DNA of 64,000 bases, taken from positions 248,001-312,000 of the forward strand of contig NZ_VOPL01000002.1 of the NCBI RefSeq assembly GCF_007993065.1, in the 5' to 3' direction. Each line of letters starts with the position of its first letter. Position 1 is the stretch's first letter. Under the pieces are notes generated by a model. That model ran no database searches and was not told the origin of the DNA. It was given only the letters and a program-made list of their open reading frames with translations. The position numbers and the translations under genes were made by a program. Positions 54,268-63,365 of this stretch are shown piece by piece. The DNA comes from Paracoccus aurantiacus (GTDB taxonomy: Bacteria > Pseudomonadota > Alphaproteobacteria > Rhodobacterales > Rhodobacteraceae).

Positions 54268-55566
54268 TTGGCAGATTCGTACGTCACGGAACGCGCGCCG
54301 ACGCGCGCCTATGTGATCCATCCTGATATCGACGGCAGCGGCGGCAACCGCCGCATCCCCGAGAACGCGCTTGAGGAAGCCGTCGCACTTGCCCATGCAT
54401 TGCCGGGTGTCGATATCACCGGCGGGCAGGTCGTGCGGCTGCGCAAACCGTCACCTGGACAGCTTTTTTCGTCGGGCAAGCTGAAGGAAGTCGGCGCGGC
54501 ACTTGAAGCGGCCGAGGCTGAGCTGGTGCTGATCGACGGCCCGGTGACGCCTGTGCAGCAGCGGAATCTGGAAAAGGCGTGGAATGTGAAGATTCTGGAC
54601 AGGACCGGCCTGATCCTGGAAATCTTCGCGGATCGCGCCCGCACGCGCGAGGGTGTGTTGCAGGTCGAACTCGCTGCGCTCAGCTATCAGCGGACGCGGC
54701 TGGTCCGGGCCTGGACGCACCTGGAACGTCAGCGCGGCGGTCTTGGCTTTGTCGGCGGCCCCGGCGAAACCCAGATCGAGGCGGACAGACGCGCCATTGA
54801 CGAACAGATGACACGCCTGCGCCGGCAGCTTGACCGCGTGGTCAAGACGCGAACGCTGCATCGCGCCGCGCGCGCCAAGGTTCCGTATCCGATTGTTGCC
54901 CTTGTCGGCTATACTAACGCCGGAAAATCGACGCTGTTCAACAGGTTGACCGGTGCCGAGGTGCTGGCAAAGGACATGCTGTTCGCCACGCTGGACCCGA
55001 CGATGCGCGCAATTCGCCTTCCCGGCGGGCGCGACATCATCCTGTCTGACACGGTGGGTTTCATCAGCGATCTGCCGCACGAGCTGGTCGCCGCCTTCCG
55101 CGCCACGCTGGAAGAGGTTCTGGAGGCCGATCTGATCCTGCATGTCCGCGACATCTCGCATCCCGAAACCGAAGAGCAGGCAGCAGATGTCGCAGAAATC
55201 CTCGAATCGCTCGGCGTGGACGAGGATGTCGCGTTGATCGAGGTCTGGAACAAGATTGATGCGCTGTCGGATGCGACGCGCGCGGCGCTGCGCAATACCG
55301 ACCGGCGCACCGAAGGCGTGCAGGCGATCAGCGCACTGAGCGGTGAAGGCATCGACGACCTGACCGCAGCAATAGACGCTGCGCTGGCAGCCGTTCTGGC
55401 CGAACCGAAAGAGCTGGCAGAGCTGCATCTTGATTTCGGCGATGGCCGCCGTCGCGCGTGGCTGCACGAGGCCGGGGTGGTCGAAAAAGAGGAGCTCGCG
55501 GAAAACGGGCTGCATCTTCGCGTCAACTGGACCGCGCGTCAGCGTGCCGCATTCGAGGCGCTTTAG
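54268..55566 (+). CDS. hflX: Ribosome-associated GTPase HflX (TTG start)
   Basis: A 432-residue GTPase that splits stalled ribosomes. The start is an unusual TTG, directly after the hfq stop codon with no gap; no nearby ATG would include the family N-terminus (RAYVIHPDI). The HflX N-domain includes LVLIDGPVTPVQQRNLEKAWNVKILDRTGLILEIFADRARTREG and GGLGFVGGPGETQIEADRR. The G domain has the P-loop GYTNAGKST, DTVGFI and NKID. AAGAG lies upstream. Confidence 0.94.
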   Translation: MADSYVTERAPTRAYVIHPDIDGSGGNRRIPENALEEAVALAHALPGVDITGGQVVRLRKPSPGQLFSSGKLKEVGAALEAAEAELVLIDGPVTPVQQRNLEKAWNVKILDRTGLILEIFADRARTREGVLQVELAALSYQRTRLVRAWTHLERQRGGLGFVGGPGETQIEADRRAIDEQMTRLRRQLDRVVKTRTLHRAARAKVPYPIVALVGYTNAGKSTLFNRLTGAEVLAKDMLFATLDPTMRAIRLPGGRDIILSDTVGFISDLPHELVAAFRATLEEVLEADLILHVRDISHPETEEQAADVAEILESLGVDEDVALIEVWNKIDALSDATRAALRNTDRRTEGVQAISALSGEGIDDLTAAIDAALAAVLAEPKELAELHLDFGDGRRRAWLHEAGVVEKEELAENGLHLRVNWTARQRAAFEAL

Positions 55567-55578
55567 CGCAAGGCCGAT

Positions 55579-55824
55579 CTAAAGGTCGTTATGCGAGTTG
55601 AGCAGATCGGCAGCTCGGACGGTGCGGCCGTCCGGCATCCGGCACAGATCTGCGCGCCTTCCGCCGGAGATCCGCGGCAGAACCTGACCACCTGTGCCCT
55701 GGCAGTAAAGCGCAGCCGGATCGACGGCGACCTGACCGGGCCGGCTGGCGGTGCCGGTCTGCGTTGTTGAACCGCCGCATGCGGCCAGAACCAGAAGCGC
55801 GGGCAGAGAAATAAAAAGACGCAA
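55579..55824 (-). CDS. DUF333-like small lipoprotein (TTG start)
   Basis: An 81-residue lipoprotein. TTG 55824 lies 5 nt after GGAGG and gives MRLFISLPALLVLAACGG, a clean signal with lipobox LAAC; the frame has no ATG. The mature part ALYCQGTGGQVLPRISGGRRADLCRMPDGRTVRAADLLNSHN resembles the DUF333 family (two cysteines, the first in YCxxxGG, the second before a MPDGR-like turn). Function unknown. It is convergent with hflX, 12 nt apart. Confidence 0.75.
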   Translation of the reverse strand: MRLFISLPALLVLAACGGSTTQTGTASRPGQVAVDPAALYCQGTGGQVLPRISGGRRADLCRMPDGRTVRAADLLNSHNDL

Positions 55825-55980
55825 CGTGACCTCCGTCGGGCAACACAATCATGGCGATATTCCGCCGAAGCGTCGCGGGACGCAAGGGCAGTTCGGACCC
55901 GCCAGAGGCCAATCGCAGAAGGCTGTGCCGGTGCTTCAGCTCAGCCCCGCAGAACCATTGCGCGCCGCCGAACCCGCAGA

Positions 55981-56775
55981 CTAAAGCAGTCCTTCGCGCC
56001 GGAAGCTGACCTCGCGGCCCGCGCCGATAACCAGATGGTCATGGACCGTGATGCCCATGACATCGGCCCCGATCTGGATGCGCTGGGTCATCGTGATATC
56101 GGCCTGCGATGGCGTCGGATCGCCCGAGGGATGATTATGGACCAGAATAATCGCAGATGCCCCGAGTTCCAGCGCGCGCCGCAATATCTCGCGGGGATAG
56201 ACTGGCACATGATCCACGGTGCCCCGGCCCTGCGGTTCATCGGCGATCAGCACGTTCTTGCGGTCGAGGAACAGCACGCGAAATTCTTCGGTCCCGGCAT
56301 GGGACATGGCGGTGTGGCAGTAATCCAGCAGGGCATCCCAGCCGGACAGCACGGGCCGGTGCATCACGCGCGACCGCGCGAGCCGGTTCGCGGCTGCCGC
56401 GACGATCTTCAGCTCGGTCACGACCGCAGGCCCTGCACCCGGAACCGATGACAGGCGGGCAGGCGTGGCGGACAGCACGCGGGAAAAGTCCCCGAACGTG
56501 TCGATCAGCCGGCGCGCCAGCGGCTTCACGTCCTGCCGGGGGATGGCCCGAAACAGAATCAGTTCAAGCAGTTCGTAATCGGGCATCGGGTCTGCCCCGC
56601 CGGCGATGAACCTTTCTCGCAACCGGGCGCGGTGATCGGCCAGATAGGACGGCGCGGCACCGCGCCGTTCGCCGGGCCGCGCGGCGACAGGCTGTGCGGG
56701 AGCTTCGTCGCTGTCGCCCTCGGGGTCGAGAAACAACGGCAGTGGCGGTTCCTGAAATGTACGATTCGCGGTCAT
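55981..56775 (-). CDS. radC: RadC/JAMM-family protein
   Basis: A 264-residue protein. An N-terminal helix-hairpin-helix-like part (HRARLRERFIAGGADPMPDYELLELILFRAIPRQDVKPLARRLIDTFGDFSRVL) precedes a JAMM/MPN+ metalloprotease-like domain with EFRVLFLDRKN and the zinc motif HNHPSGDPTPSQAD. Although named radC, this family's role in DNA repair is doubtful. ATG 56775 is preferred over the longer frame. It is divergent from the nucleoside transporter operon. Confidence 0.92.
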   Translation of the reverse strand: MTANRTFQEPPLPLFLDPEGDSDEAPAQPVAARPGERRGAAPSYLADHRARLRERFIAGGADPMPDYELLELILFRAIPRQDVKPLARRLIDTFGDFSRVLSATPARLSSVPGAGPAVVTELKIVAAAANRLARSRVMHRPVLSGWDALLDYCHTAMSHAGTEEFRVLFLDRKNVLIADEPQGRGTVDHVPVYPREILRRALELGASAIILVHNHPSGDPTPSQADITMTQRIQIGADVMGITVHDHLVIGAGREVSFRREGLL

Positions 56776-56853
56776 CCTGACAGGCTTGCACGCATATGGT
56801 GAAGAAAGTGCTAATCGCGGCTTTTGCCTGCATGGCAAGGGCGCCTGCGCAAT

Positions 56854-56866
56854 TGACCTTTGGTCA
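56854..56866. promoter_or_regulatory. 13-bp inverted repeat TGACC-TTT-GGTCA, candidate operator
   Basis: Perfect 5-bp arms with a 3-nt spacer, inside TTGACCTTTGGTCAC, between radC and the nucleoside transporter operon. A TTGACC - 18 nt - CTAAAC pair (56883-56912) downstream of it could be the promoter, 49 nt before the first gene, with the repeat acting as an upstream control site. Confidence 0.4.
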
Positions 56867-56960
56867 CTTCCAAGAAATCGCCTTGACCGCTGGCCCGCCT
56901 TCCGCCCTAAACTCTAGGTCATCTGCCGGCAGAATCGCCCGCTCGAAACAAGAGGTTGCC

Positions 56961-57950
56961 ATGACCCTGATGAAATCCCTTCTCGCCTCGGCGACCGCAC
57001 TTGGCCTGATGGCTGGTGCTGCGCTTGCCGAACCCGCCCTGATCTTCGATCTTGGCGGTAAATTCGACAAGTCTTTCAACGAGGCCGCCTATCAAGGCGC
57101 CGAGCGATGGAAGGAAGAAACCGGCGGCACCTATAAGGAGCTGGAGATGCAGTCGGAGGCACAGCGCGAACAGGCGCTTCGCCGGCTGGCCGAAACCGGC
57201 GCCAATCCGATCGTGATGACCGGCTTCGCCTTTGGCGAGGTGCTGAACAAGATCGCGCCCGACTATCCCGACACGAAATTTGTCATCATCGACGCTGTCG
57301 TTGAACAGCCGAACGTGCAGTCGAACGTCTTCAATGAAGGCGAGGGTTCTTATCTGGCCGGCGTGCTGGCGGCGATGGCGTCGAAATCCGGCACGGTCGG
57401 CTTCATCGGCGGCATGGACATTCCGCTGATCCACAAGTTCGAATGCGGCTATCGTCAGGGCTTCCTGGCAACCAAGCCGGACGGAAAAGTGCTGATCAAC
57501 TATACCGGCACGACCCCCGCAGCCTGGAACGACCCGGTGAAGGGCGGCGAGCTTGCGAAGGCACAGAAATCGCAAGGCGCAGACGTGATCTATGCGGCAG
57601 CCGGCGGCACCGGGATCGGTGTTCTGCAGGCCGCCGCGGACGAAGGCGTCCTGGGGATCGGCGTCGATTCGAACCAGAACCACCTGCATCCGGGCCAGAT
57701 CCTCACCTCGGTCGTCAAGCGCGTCGACAACGCCGTCTATGATGCCTTCACGGCGGGCGAGGGCGTCGAGCCGGGTGTAAAGACATGGGATGTCGCCTCT
57801 GACGGGGTTGCCGTCGCGATGGACGACAATAACGCCCCGCTGATCACGCCCGAAATGACCACTGCGGTCGATGACGCCAAGGCCAAGATCGCTTCGGGCG
57901 AGATCGAGGTTCATGACTACATGACCGACAATACCTGCCCGGTCGATTGA
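56961..57950 (+). CDS. BMP-family nucleoside-binding protein
   Basis: A 329-residue periplasmic or lipid-free binding protein of the basic membrane protein (BMP/PnrA) family, which bind purine nucleosides. The signal peptide MTLMKSLLASATALGLMAGAALAE follows AAGAGG. Family hallmarks are FDLGGKFDKSFNEAAYQGAERW, GFAFGEVLNKIAPDYPDTKFVIIDA, NEGEGSYLAGVLAAMASK, GFIGGMDIPLIHKFECGYRQG and YAAAGGTGIGVLQAA. ATPase, permeases and purine nucleoside phosphorylase follow, which supports purine nucleoside uptake. Confidence 0.93.
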   Translation: MTLMKSLLASATALGLMAGAALAEPALIFDLGGKFDKSFNEAAYQGAERWKEETGGTYKELEMQSEAQREQALRRLAETGANPIVMTGFAFGEVLNKIAPDYPDTKFVIIDAVVEQPNVQSNVFNEGEGSYLAGVLAAMASKSGTVGFIGGMDIPLIHKFECGYRQGFLATKPDGKVLINYTGTTPAAWNDPVKGGELAKAQKSQGADVIYAAAGGTGIGVLQAAADEGVLGIGVDSNQNHLHPGQILTSVVKRVDNAVYDAFTAGEGVEPGVKTWDVASDGVAVAMDDNNAPLITPEMTTAVDDAKAKIASGEIEVHDYMTDNTCPVD

Positions 57951-57953
57951 TTG

Positions 57954-59630
57954 ATGCAGGCTGACGATATGAAATCGGGGGGGCCGGGTTCGGCCCCCCA
58001 ATCCGTCGCCCCCGCGATCGAACTTGTCGGGATATCGAAGTCGTTCGGTCCGGTTCAGGCCAACAAGGACATCAACCTGACCGTCGCACGCGGTTCGATC
58101 CACGGGATCATCGGCGAGAACGGGGCCGGAAAATCGACGCTCATGTCGATTCTTTATGGGTTCTACAAACCCGATTCGGGCGAGATACGCATTAACGGCA
58201 AGCCCATCCAGATCACCGATTCCATGACCGCGATCCGTGCCGGAATCGGCATGGTCTTTCAGCATTTCAAGCTGGTGCGGAACTTCACGGTGCTGGAAAA
58301 CATCATCCTCGGAGCCGAAGACGGACCGATGCTGCGCCCCTCGCTTGCGCGGGCGCGGACCCGCCTGCGCGAACTGGCCGAGGAATATGAATTGCAGGTC
58401 GATCCGGATGAAACGATCGACGAACTGTCCGTCGGCCACCAGCAGAGGGTCGAGATCCTGAAGGCGCTGTACCGGCAGGCCGATATCCTGATCCTCGATG
58501 AACCAACAGGCGTGCTGACGCCTGCCGAGGCGGACCATTTGTTCCGCATCCTGAATGGCCTGCGCGATGAGGGGAAGACCATCATCCTGATTACCCACAA
58601 GCTGCGCGAGATCATGGAGATCACCGACACGGTCAGCGTCATGCGCCGCGGCGAAATGGTCGCATCTGTCAGCACCGCAGAGACTTCGCCCGAGGAACTG
58701 GCCGAGCTGATGGTCGGCCGCAAGGTTCTGCTGGAGGTCGACAAATCCCCCGCACAGCCCGGCGATCCGGTGCTGGAGGTGCGCGACCTGCGGATGATCG
58801 ACGACGAGAAGGTCGAGCGTATCCGGGGGGTCAGCTTCGACATTCGCGCCGGAGAGATCGTGGGCATCGCGGGCGTCAGCGGCAACGGGCAGACGCAACT
58901 TCTGGAACTTCTCGGCGGATTCCCCGAGAACGGCGCACAGGTCACGGGCGAGATCCGGCTGAATGGCCAGCCGCTGGACCTCAGCGGCCGCCATTCCGAT
59001 GCGGCAACGCGCCGCGCGCGCGGCATCGGCCACGTGCCCGAGGACCGGCAGGACGAGGGCCTTATCATGGACTTCGCGGCCTGGGAAAATGTGGCGTTCG
59101 GTTATCACAACACGCCGGAATATTCGAACGGGATCTGGCTGGACCGCAAGGCGATCCGTGCCGATGCGGAAGGCAAGATCGAACGCTTCGACGTGCGGCC
59201 TCCGAACCCTGAACTTGCGGCGCGCAACTTTTCCGGCGGCAATCAGCAGAAGATCGTCGTCGCGCGCGAGGTCGAACGGAACCCGGACCTGCTGCTGATC
59301 GGGCAGCCGACACGCGGCGTCGATATAGGCGCGATCGAATTCATCCATAAGCGCATCGTCGAATTGCGAGATGCGGGCAAGGCGGTGCTGCTGGTCAGCG
59401 TCGAGCTTGACGAGATCATGTCGCTTTCAGACCGGGTTCTGGTCATGTTCGACGGCATGATCATGGGCGAACGCGATCCGGAAGCCACCAGCGCGGGCGA
59501 GCTTGGACTTTTGATGGCGGGCGTGACGGATACCGAGAATGCGCCGAAAGAGGCAGGCGTCCCGCCCGAACACGGCCATCCTGCCGATCACCCGGATGAG
59601 CCGACTGCAGCGCCGGAGGGCCGTCTCTGA
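57954..59630 (+). CDS. Nucleoside ABC transporter, duplicated ATPase
   Basis: A protein of about 558 residues with two ABC domains, as in YufO/NupA-like transporters. The first domain has IGENGAGKSTLMSILYG and LSVGHQQRVEILKALYR with DEPTGVLTPAE; the second is degenerate, with GVSGNGQTQLLELLGGF in place of a Walker A, but has SGGNQQKIVVAREVE and the signature GQPTRGVDIGA. Start uncertain: ATG 57954 or ATG 57969 (CAGG about 8 nt upstream of the latter). The stop codon overlaps the next permease (TGATG). Confidence 0.93.
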   Translation: MQADDMKSGGPGSAPQSVAPAIELVGISKSFGPVQANKDINLTVARGSIHGIIGENGAGKSTLMSILYGFYKPDSGEIRINGKPIQITDSMTAIRAGIGMVFQHFKLVRNFTVLENIILGAEDGPMLRPSLARARTRLRELAEEYELQVDPDETIDELSVGHQQRVEILKALYRQADILILDEPTGVLTPAEADHLFRILNGLRDEGKTIILITHKLREIMEITDTVSVMRRGEMVASVSTAETSPEELAELMVGRKVLLEVDKSPAQPGDPVLEVRDLRMIDDEKVERIRGVSFDIRAGEIVGIAGVSGNGQTQLLELLGGFPENGAQVTGEIRLNGQPLDLSGRHSDAATRRARGIGHVPEDRQDEGLIMDFAAWENVAFGYHNTPEYSNGIWLDRKAIRADAEGKIERFDVRPPNPELAARNFSGGNQQKIVVAREVERNPDLLLIGQPTRGVDIGAIEFIHKRIVELRDAGKAVLLVSVELDEIMSLSDRVLVMFDGMIMGERDPEATSAGELGLLMAGVTDTENAPKEAGVPPEHGHPADHPDEPTAAPEGRL

Positions 59631-60727
59631 TGGACAAGATGCCGAAATGGGCGGATGTGATCCTGACGCCGCTGATCTCTCTTTTCCTCGCCTTCGCGAT
59701 TTCTGCACTGGTGATCCTCGCCATCGGCGAAAGCCCGTGGGAGGCGCTTAAGACGATGGTGACGGGGGCGCTCGGGTCCAGCTATGGCTGGGGGTTCACG
59801 CTTTACTACACCACAAACTTCATCTTTACCGGGCTTGCGGTCGCAGTCGCCTATCACGCCTCGCTGTTCAATATCGGGGGCGAAGGGCAGGCGGGGCTTG
59901 GCGGGCTTGGCGTGGCGCTTGTCTGCCTGTTCATACCGTGGCCGCACTGGTCGCTGGCGCTTCTGGGTGCGATTGCGGGCGGGGCGCTGTTCGGTGCGGC
60001 ATGGGCCTATATCCCCGCGATCCTTCAGGCCAAACGCGGCAGCCATATCGTGATTACCACGATCATGTTCAACTTCATCGCCGCCGCGCTTCTGAACTGG
60101 GCGCTGGTGAACTGGCTGCGTCCGGTCGGCAGCATGGACCCGGCTTCGGCCAATTTCCCGGCCGCGACGCATCTGCCCAAGATTACCGACATGTTTGCCG
60201 GCGTGGGCATCGAATGGGGCAACCACACGCCCGCGAATGTCACCTTCTTCGTGGCACTTCTTGCCTGTGTCGGGGTCTGGCTGCTGATCTGGCGGACACG
60301 TCTCGGTTACGAAATTCGCGCCTTCGGCAAGTCCGAAACCGCCGCACGCTATGCCGGCATCTCGCCGACGCGGATCACCGTGATCGCGATGCTCATTTCT
60401 GGCGGACTGGCCGGCATGATGGCCACCAATAACGTGATGGGAGAGGCAGAGCGTCTGGTTCTGAACAATGTCGAAGGCGCGGGCTTCATCGGCATCGCCG
60501 TGGCACTTATGGGCCGCAACCATCCGTTCGGGGTGCTTCTGGCAGCCCTGCTGTTCGGCTTTCTCTATCAGGGAGGCGGCGAGCTAGCGCTGTGGACATC
60601 CATCCCGCGCGAATTGATCATCGTCATTCAGGCGCTGGTGATCCTGTTCACGGGCGCTTTGGACAACATGGTCCGCATGCCGCTGGAACGCTTCTTTACC
60701 GCGCGCAGGCTGGGGAAACGGGCATGA
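59630..60727 (+). CDS. Nucleoside ABC transporter permease 1
   Basis: A 365-residue membrane permease of the branched-chain-amino-acid/nucleoside type (YufP-like). It has about nine hydrophobic helices, with NIGGEGQAGLGGLG near residue 80, and GYEIRAFGKSETAARYAGISPTRI as the ATPase-contact loop. The start overlaps the upstream stop codon and the stop codon overlaps the next gene as ATGA. Confidence 0.92.
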   Translation: MDKMPKWADVILTPLISLFLAFAISALVILAIGESPWEALKTMVTGALGSSYGWGFTLYYTTNFIFTGLAVAVAYHASLFNIGGEGQAGLGGLGVALVCLFIPWPHWSLALLGAIAGGALFGAAWAYIPAILQAKRGSHIVITTIMFNFIAAALLNWALVNWLRPVGSMDPASANFPAATHLPKITDMFAGVGIEWGNHTPANVTFFVALLACVGVWLLIWRTRLGYEIRAFGKSETAARYAGISPTRITVIAMLISGGLAGMMATNNVMGEAERLVLNNVEGAGFIGIAVALMGRNHPFGVLLAALLFGFLYQGGGELALWTSIPRELIIVIQALVILFTGALDNMVRMPLERFFTARRLGKRA

Positions 60728-61362
60728 TCGACCAGTTGATCCCCTATCTTCCCGGCTTCGTCGCAGCATATGCGATTCTCGTTGTGGCCGTCGCGTCACC
60801 CGGCCCGGGCGTCGCATTGATCCTCGGTCATGCGGTCAGCGAGGGCCGCCGTGCCGCGCTGCTATGCTCGCTTGGGATTGCTGTCGGCTCCGCGTCTCTG
60901 GCGCTTGCGACCACGCAGGGTCTTGGCCTGCTGATGGAGCGGGTCGCCTGGCTGTCGACAATCGTCCGCATCGCAGGCGTCTGCTATCTGCTGTGGCTGG
61001 CCTTCAAGGCGTGGCGAAAGGCACTGACGCCTCCGCAGGTCAGCATCGCGAAGGTTCGGGCCATGTCGCCTTCGCGCGTATTCCTCAGCGGCTATCTGCT
61101 TCAGATCACCAATCCCAAGGCCATCGTCTTCTGGCTGGCAATTGCCACCGTGGGTGCGACGAAAGCGGCACCACTGCCGGTGGTCGCGCTGTTCATTCTG
61201 GGGGCCTTCCTGCTGTCGCTGGCGGGCCACGCGGCCTATGCGGTGCTGCTGTCGTCGCAGCCGTTCCGCTTGGCCTATGACCGCGCACGCCGCTGGATCG
61301 AGGGCGTGATCGGCGCTTTTCTGACTTATGTTGCCTTCCGCCTGGCAACCGACCGGAGCTGA
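60724..61362 (+). CDS. LysE/RhtB-family exporter inside the nucleoside operon
   Basis: A 212-residue exporter of the LysE superfamily: AILVVAVASPGPGVALILGHAVSEGRRAALLCSLGIAVG at the N-terminus and LSGYLLQITNPKAIVFWLAI are the family signatures. Family members mostly export amino acids, some purines or nucleosides. The start overlaps the permease stop codon (ATGA) and the second permease gene starts 3 nt after its end, so it is a true operon member, not an accidental neighbour. Its cargo here is unknown. Confidence 0.9.
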   Translation: MIDQLIPYLPGFVAAYAILVVAVASPGPGVALILGHAVSEGRRAALLCSLGIAVGSASLALATTQGLGLLMERVAWLSTIVRIAGVCYLLWLAFKAWRKALTPPQVSIAKVRAMSPSRVFLSGYLLQITNPKAIVFWLAIATVGATKAAPLPVVALFILGAFLLSLAGHAAYAVLLSSQPFRLAYDRARRWIEGVIGAFLTYVAFRLATDRS

Positions 61363-61365
61363 GAC

Positions 61366-62331
61366 ATGGATTTCAACACGATCATCCAGATTCTCGACAG
61401 CTCTGTCCGGTTGATGACGCCATTGCTGCTTGCTTGTCTTGCCGGGCTGTATTCGGAACGCTCGGGCGTGTTCGACATCGGGCTGGAAGGCAAGATGCTG
61501 ATGGCGGCCTTTGCCGCTGCGACGGTTGCCGCGCTGACCGGATCTGTCTGGCTGGGCCTTGCTGCAGGTATTGCGGGATCAATGGCCCTGTCTCTGATCC
61601 ACGGCGTGACCTCGATCACATTTCGCGGCAATCAGCTTATCTCTGGCGTCGCGATCAACTTTCTTGCCTCGGGTCTCACGGTCTTGCTGGGCCAGAAAAT
61701 CTTCGGCCTTGGCGGACGCACCCCCAGTCTCAGCGGTGGAGCACGCTTTTCCGAGATCAAGCTGCCATTCGCCGATCAGCTCCGCGATGTGCCGGTAATC
61801 GGGCCGATCTATGCGGATCTGATCTCGGGTCACACGATCCTGGTTTACGTGGCGTTTCTGTGCGTGCCTGCGACATGGTGGCTGCTGTACAGGACGCGTT
61901 TCGGCCTGCGCCTGCGCGCGGTCGGTGAAAACCCGGCTTCGGTCGATACGGCTGGCGTGTCGGTCACGCGCCTGCGCTACATTGCCATTGCGATCTGCGG
62001 TGTCCTTTGCGGGCTAGCCGGCGCCTATCTGGCGACCGGGCTTTCTGCGGGATTTGTGAAGGAAATGACCGCCGGACGCGGGTTCATCGCCCTTGCGGCG
62101 CTGATTTTCGCGAAATGGAGGCCTTGGGGAGCATTGTTCGCAACCTTCCTGTTTGGCCTGTTCGAGGCGATTGCGAACCGCTATCCGAATCTGGACGTCG
62201 GCCCGATCACGATCCCGTCGATGTTCATGAATGCGCTGCCTTATATCCTTACCGTCATCATTCTGGCCGGCTTTGTCGGCCGCGCCATCCCGCCACGCGC
62301 GGGCGGAGAACCCTATGTCAAAGAGCGCTGA
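61366..62331 (+). CDS. Nucleoside ABC transporter permease 2
   Basis: A 321-residue permease, the partner of the permease at 59630. Membrane helices with ACLAGLYSERSGVFDIGLEGKMLMAAFAAATVAALTGS near the N-terminus, GNQLISGVAINFLASGLTVLLGQKIFG, and the coupling loop RTRFGLRLRAVGENPASVDTAGVSVTRLRYIAI. GGAGC lies upstream of ATG 61366. The 3' end overlaps the phosphorylase gene by 17 nt. Confidence 0.92.
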   Translation: MDFNTIIQILDSSVRLMTPLLLACLAGLYSERSGVFDIGLEGKMLMAAFAAATVAALTGSVWLGLAAGIAGSMALSLIHGVTSITFRGNQLISGVAINFLASGLTVLLGQKIFGLGGRTPSLSGGARFSEIKLPFADQLRDVPVIGPIYADLISGHTILVYVAFLCVPATWWLLYRTRFGLRLRAVGENPASVDTAGVSVTRLRYIAIAICGVLCGLAGAYLATGLSAGFVKEMTAGRGFIALAALIFAKWRPWGALFATFLFGLFEAIANRYPNLDVGPITIPSMFMNALPYILTVIILAGFVGRAIPPRAGGEPYVKER

Positions 62332-63115
62332 GCTTGCCGATCTGATCCGTTCCAGCGCAGGGAACGTTGCACCGGAATACGGGCTGATCCTTGGCTCTGG
62401 CCTCGGTCATCTGTCGGGCGCGATAGAGGACGGGGTGTCTATTCCATATACGGACCTGCCGGGGTTCCCGCATGCGGGCGTATCCGGCCACGTTCCCCGA
62501 CTGGTTATCGGGGATCTGGAAGGCAAGCGCGTGGCGGTGTTCGGCGGACGGTCGCACTACTATGAATCCGGGCGGGCGGATGCGATGCGGTTGCCGCTGG
62601 AGGTCCTGGCCGCGCTTGGCACCACCAAGCTGATCCTGACCAATGCCGCCGGCGCCGTGAACGAGGCGCTGTCGCCCGGCGGGCTGATGCTTCTGTCCGA
62701 TCACATCGCCTTTGCCGGAACGAACCCGCTGATCGGCGAGCAGACGGATGCACGTTTCGTGCCGATGACGGACGCCCATGATGCGGAATTGCGCGACGCG
62801 CTGAAGGCAGCGGCGAACGCCGAGGGCGTCGATCTGCCCGAAGGCGTCTATGGCTGGTTTTCAGGCCCGAGCTTTGAAACCCCGGCAGAAATACGCGCCG
62901 CACGCGTACTGGGCATGGATGCCGTCGGCATGTCGACAGTGCCGGAGATCATCCTCTCCCGCTTCCTTGGCCTCAGATGCGCGGCGATCTCGGTCATCAC
63001 GAATATGGGTGCAGGAATGTCGGACGAATCCATCAGTCACGATCATACCAAGCATATGGCGCCGCTGGGTGCAGCGAAACTGGAAAAGGTCCTGCGCCGG
63101 TTCTTGCGTGGCTAA
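62315..63115 (+). CDS. Purine-nucleoside phosphorylase (trimeric class)
   Basis: Splits purine nucleosides with phosphate to base and ribose 1-phosphate. It has 266 residues. Family motifs are GLILGSGLGHLSGAIED, PGFPHAGVSGHVPRLVIG, GRSHYYESGRADAMRLPLEVLAALGTTKLILTNAAGAVN, YGWFSGPSFETPAEIRAARVLGMDAVGMSTVPEIILSRFLG, and ISVITNMGAGM; the ITN asparagine is typical of 6-oxopurine specificity. GGCGGAG precedes ATG 62315, which lies inside the preceding permease gene. It ends the transporter operon. Confidence 0.95.
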   Translation: MSKSAELADLIRSSAGNVAPEYGLILGSGLGHLSGAIEDGVSIPYTDLPGFPHAGVSGHVPRLVIGDLEGKRVAVFGGRSHYYESGRADAMRLPLEVLAALGTTKLILTNAAGAVNEALSPGGLMLLSDHIAFAGTNPLIGEQTDARFVPMTDAHDAELRDALKAAANAEGVDLPEGVYGWFSGPSFETPAEIRAARVLGMDAVGMSTVPEIILSRFLGLRCAAISVITNMGAGMSDESISHDHTKHMAPLGAAKLEKVLRRFLRG

Positions 63116-63365
63116 GCCGGATCGTCGCCGAAGCCTGCGTGCCGACGTCGCGCAGCTTTCGGTATCTGCGGCCGAATGTCGCGACCCCTTGACATGCCTC
63201 AAGGCGAAAACGCAACACCTGCGGTCATTTGCGGAAAGTTCAGGGCTCTGCCCCGCTGGACTGGCGGGAAATTGATCGGTAGAGATGCCCTTGCCGAGGC
63301 TGCGATTCAAGTGGCCCAATAAAACATAGCCGGTCCGTTTCCGCGGGCCCAACCGGAGAAAAGCC
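63116..63365 (+). promoter_or_regulatory. 250-bp gap upstream of the bc1 operon
   Basis: No gene is seen. CCTTGA-CATGCC-TCAAGG (63187-63204) is a perfect inverted repeat of 6-bp arms that contains TTGACA (63189-63194), a good -35 without a clear -10. It is a plausible control point for petA. Confidence 0.4.

Noticed and set aside
56919..59348. 809-codon open frame antisense to the BMP and ATPase genes
   Set aside because: The plus strand encodes two clearly recognised proteins across the same bases; the antisense product has no recognisable motif.
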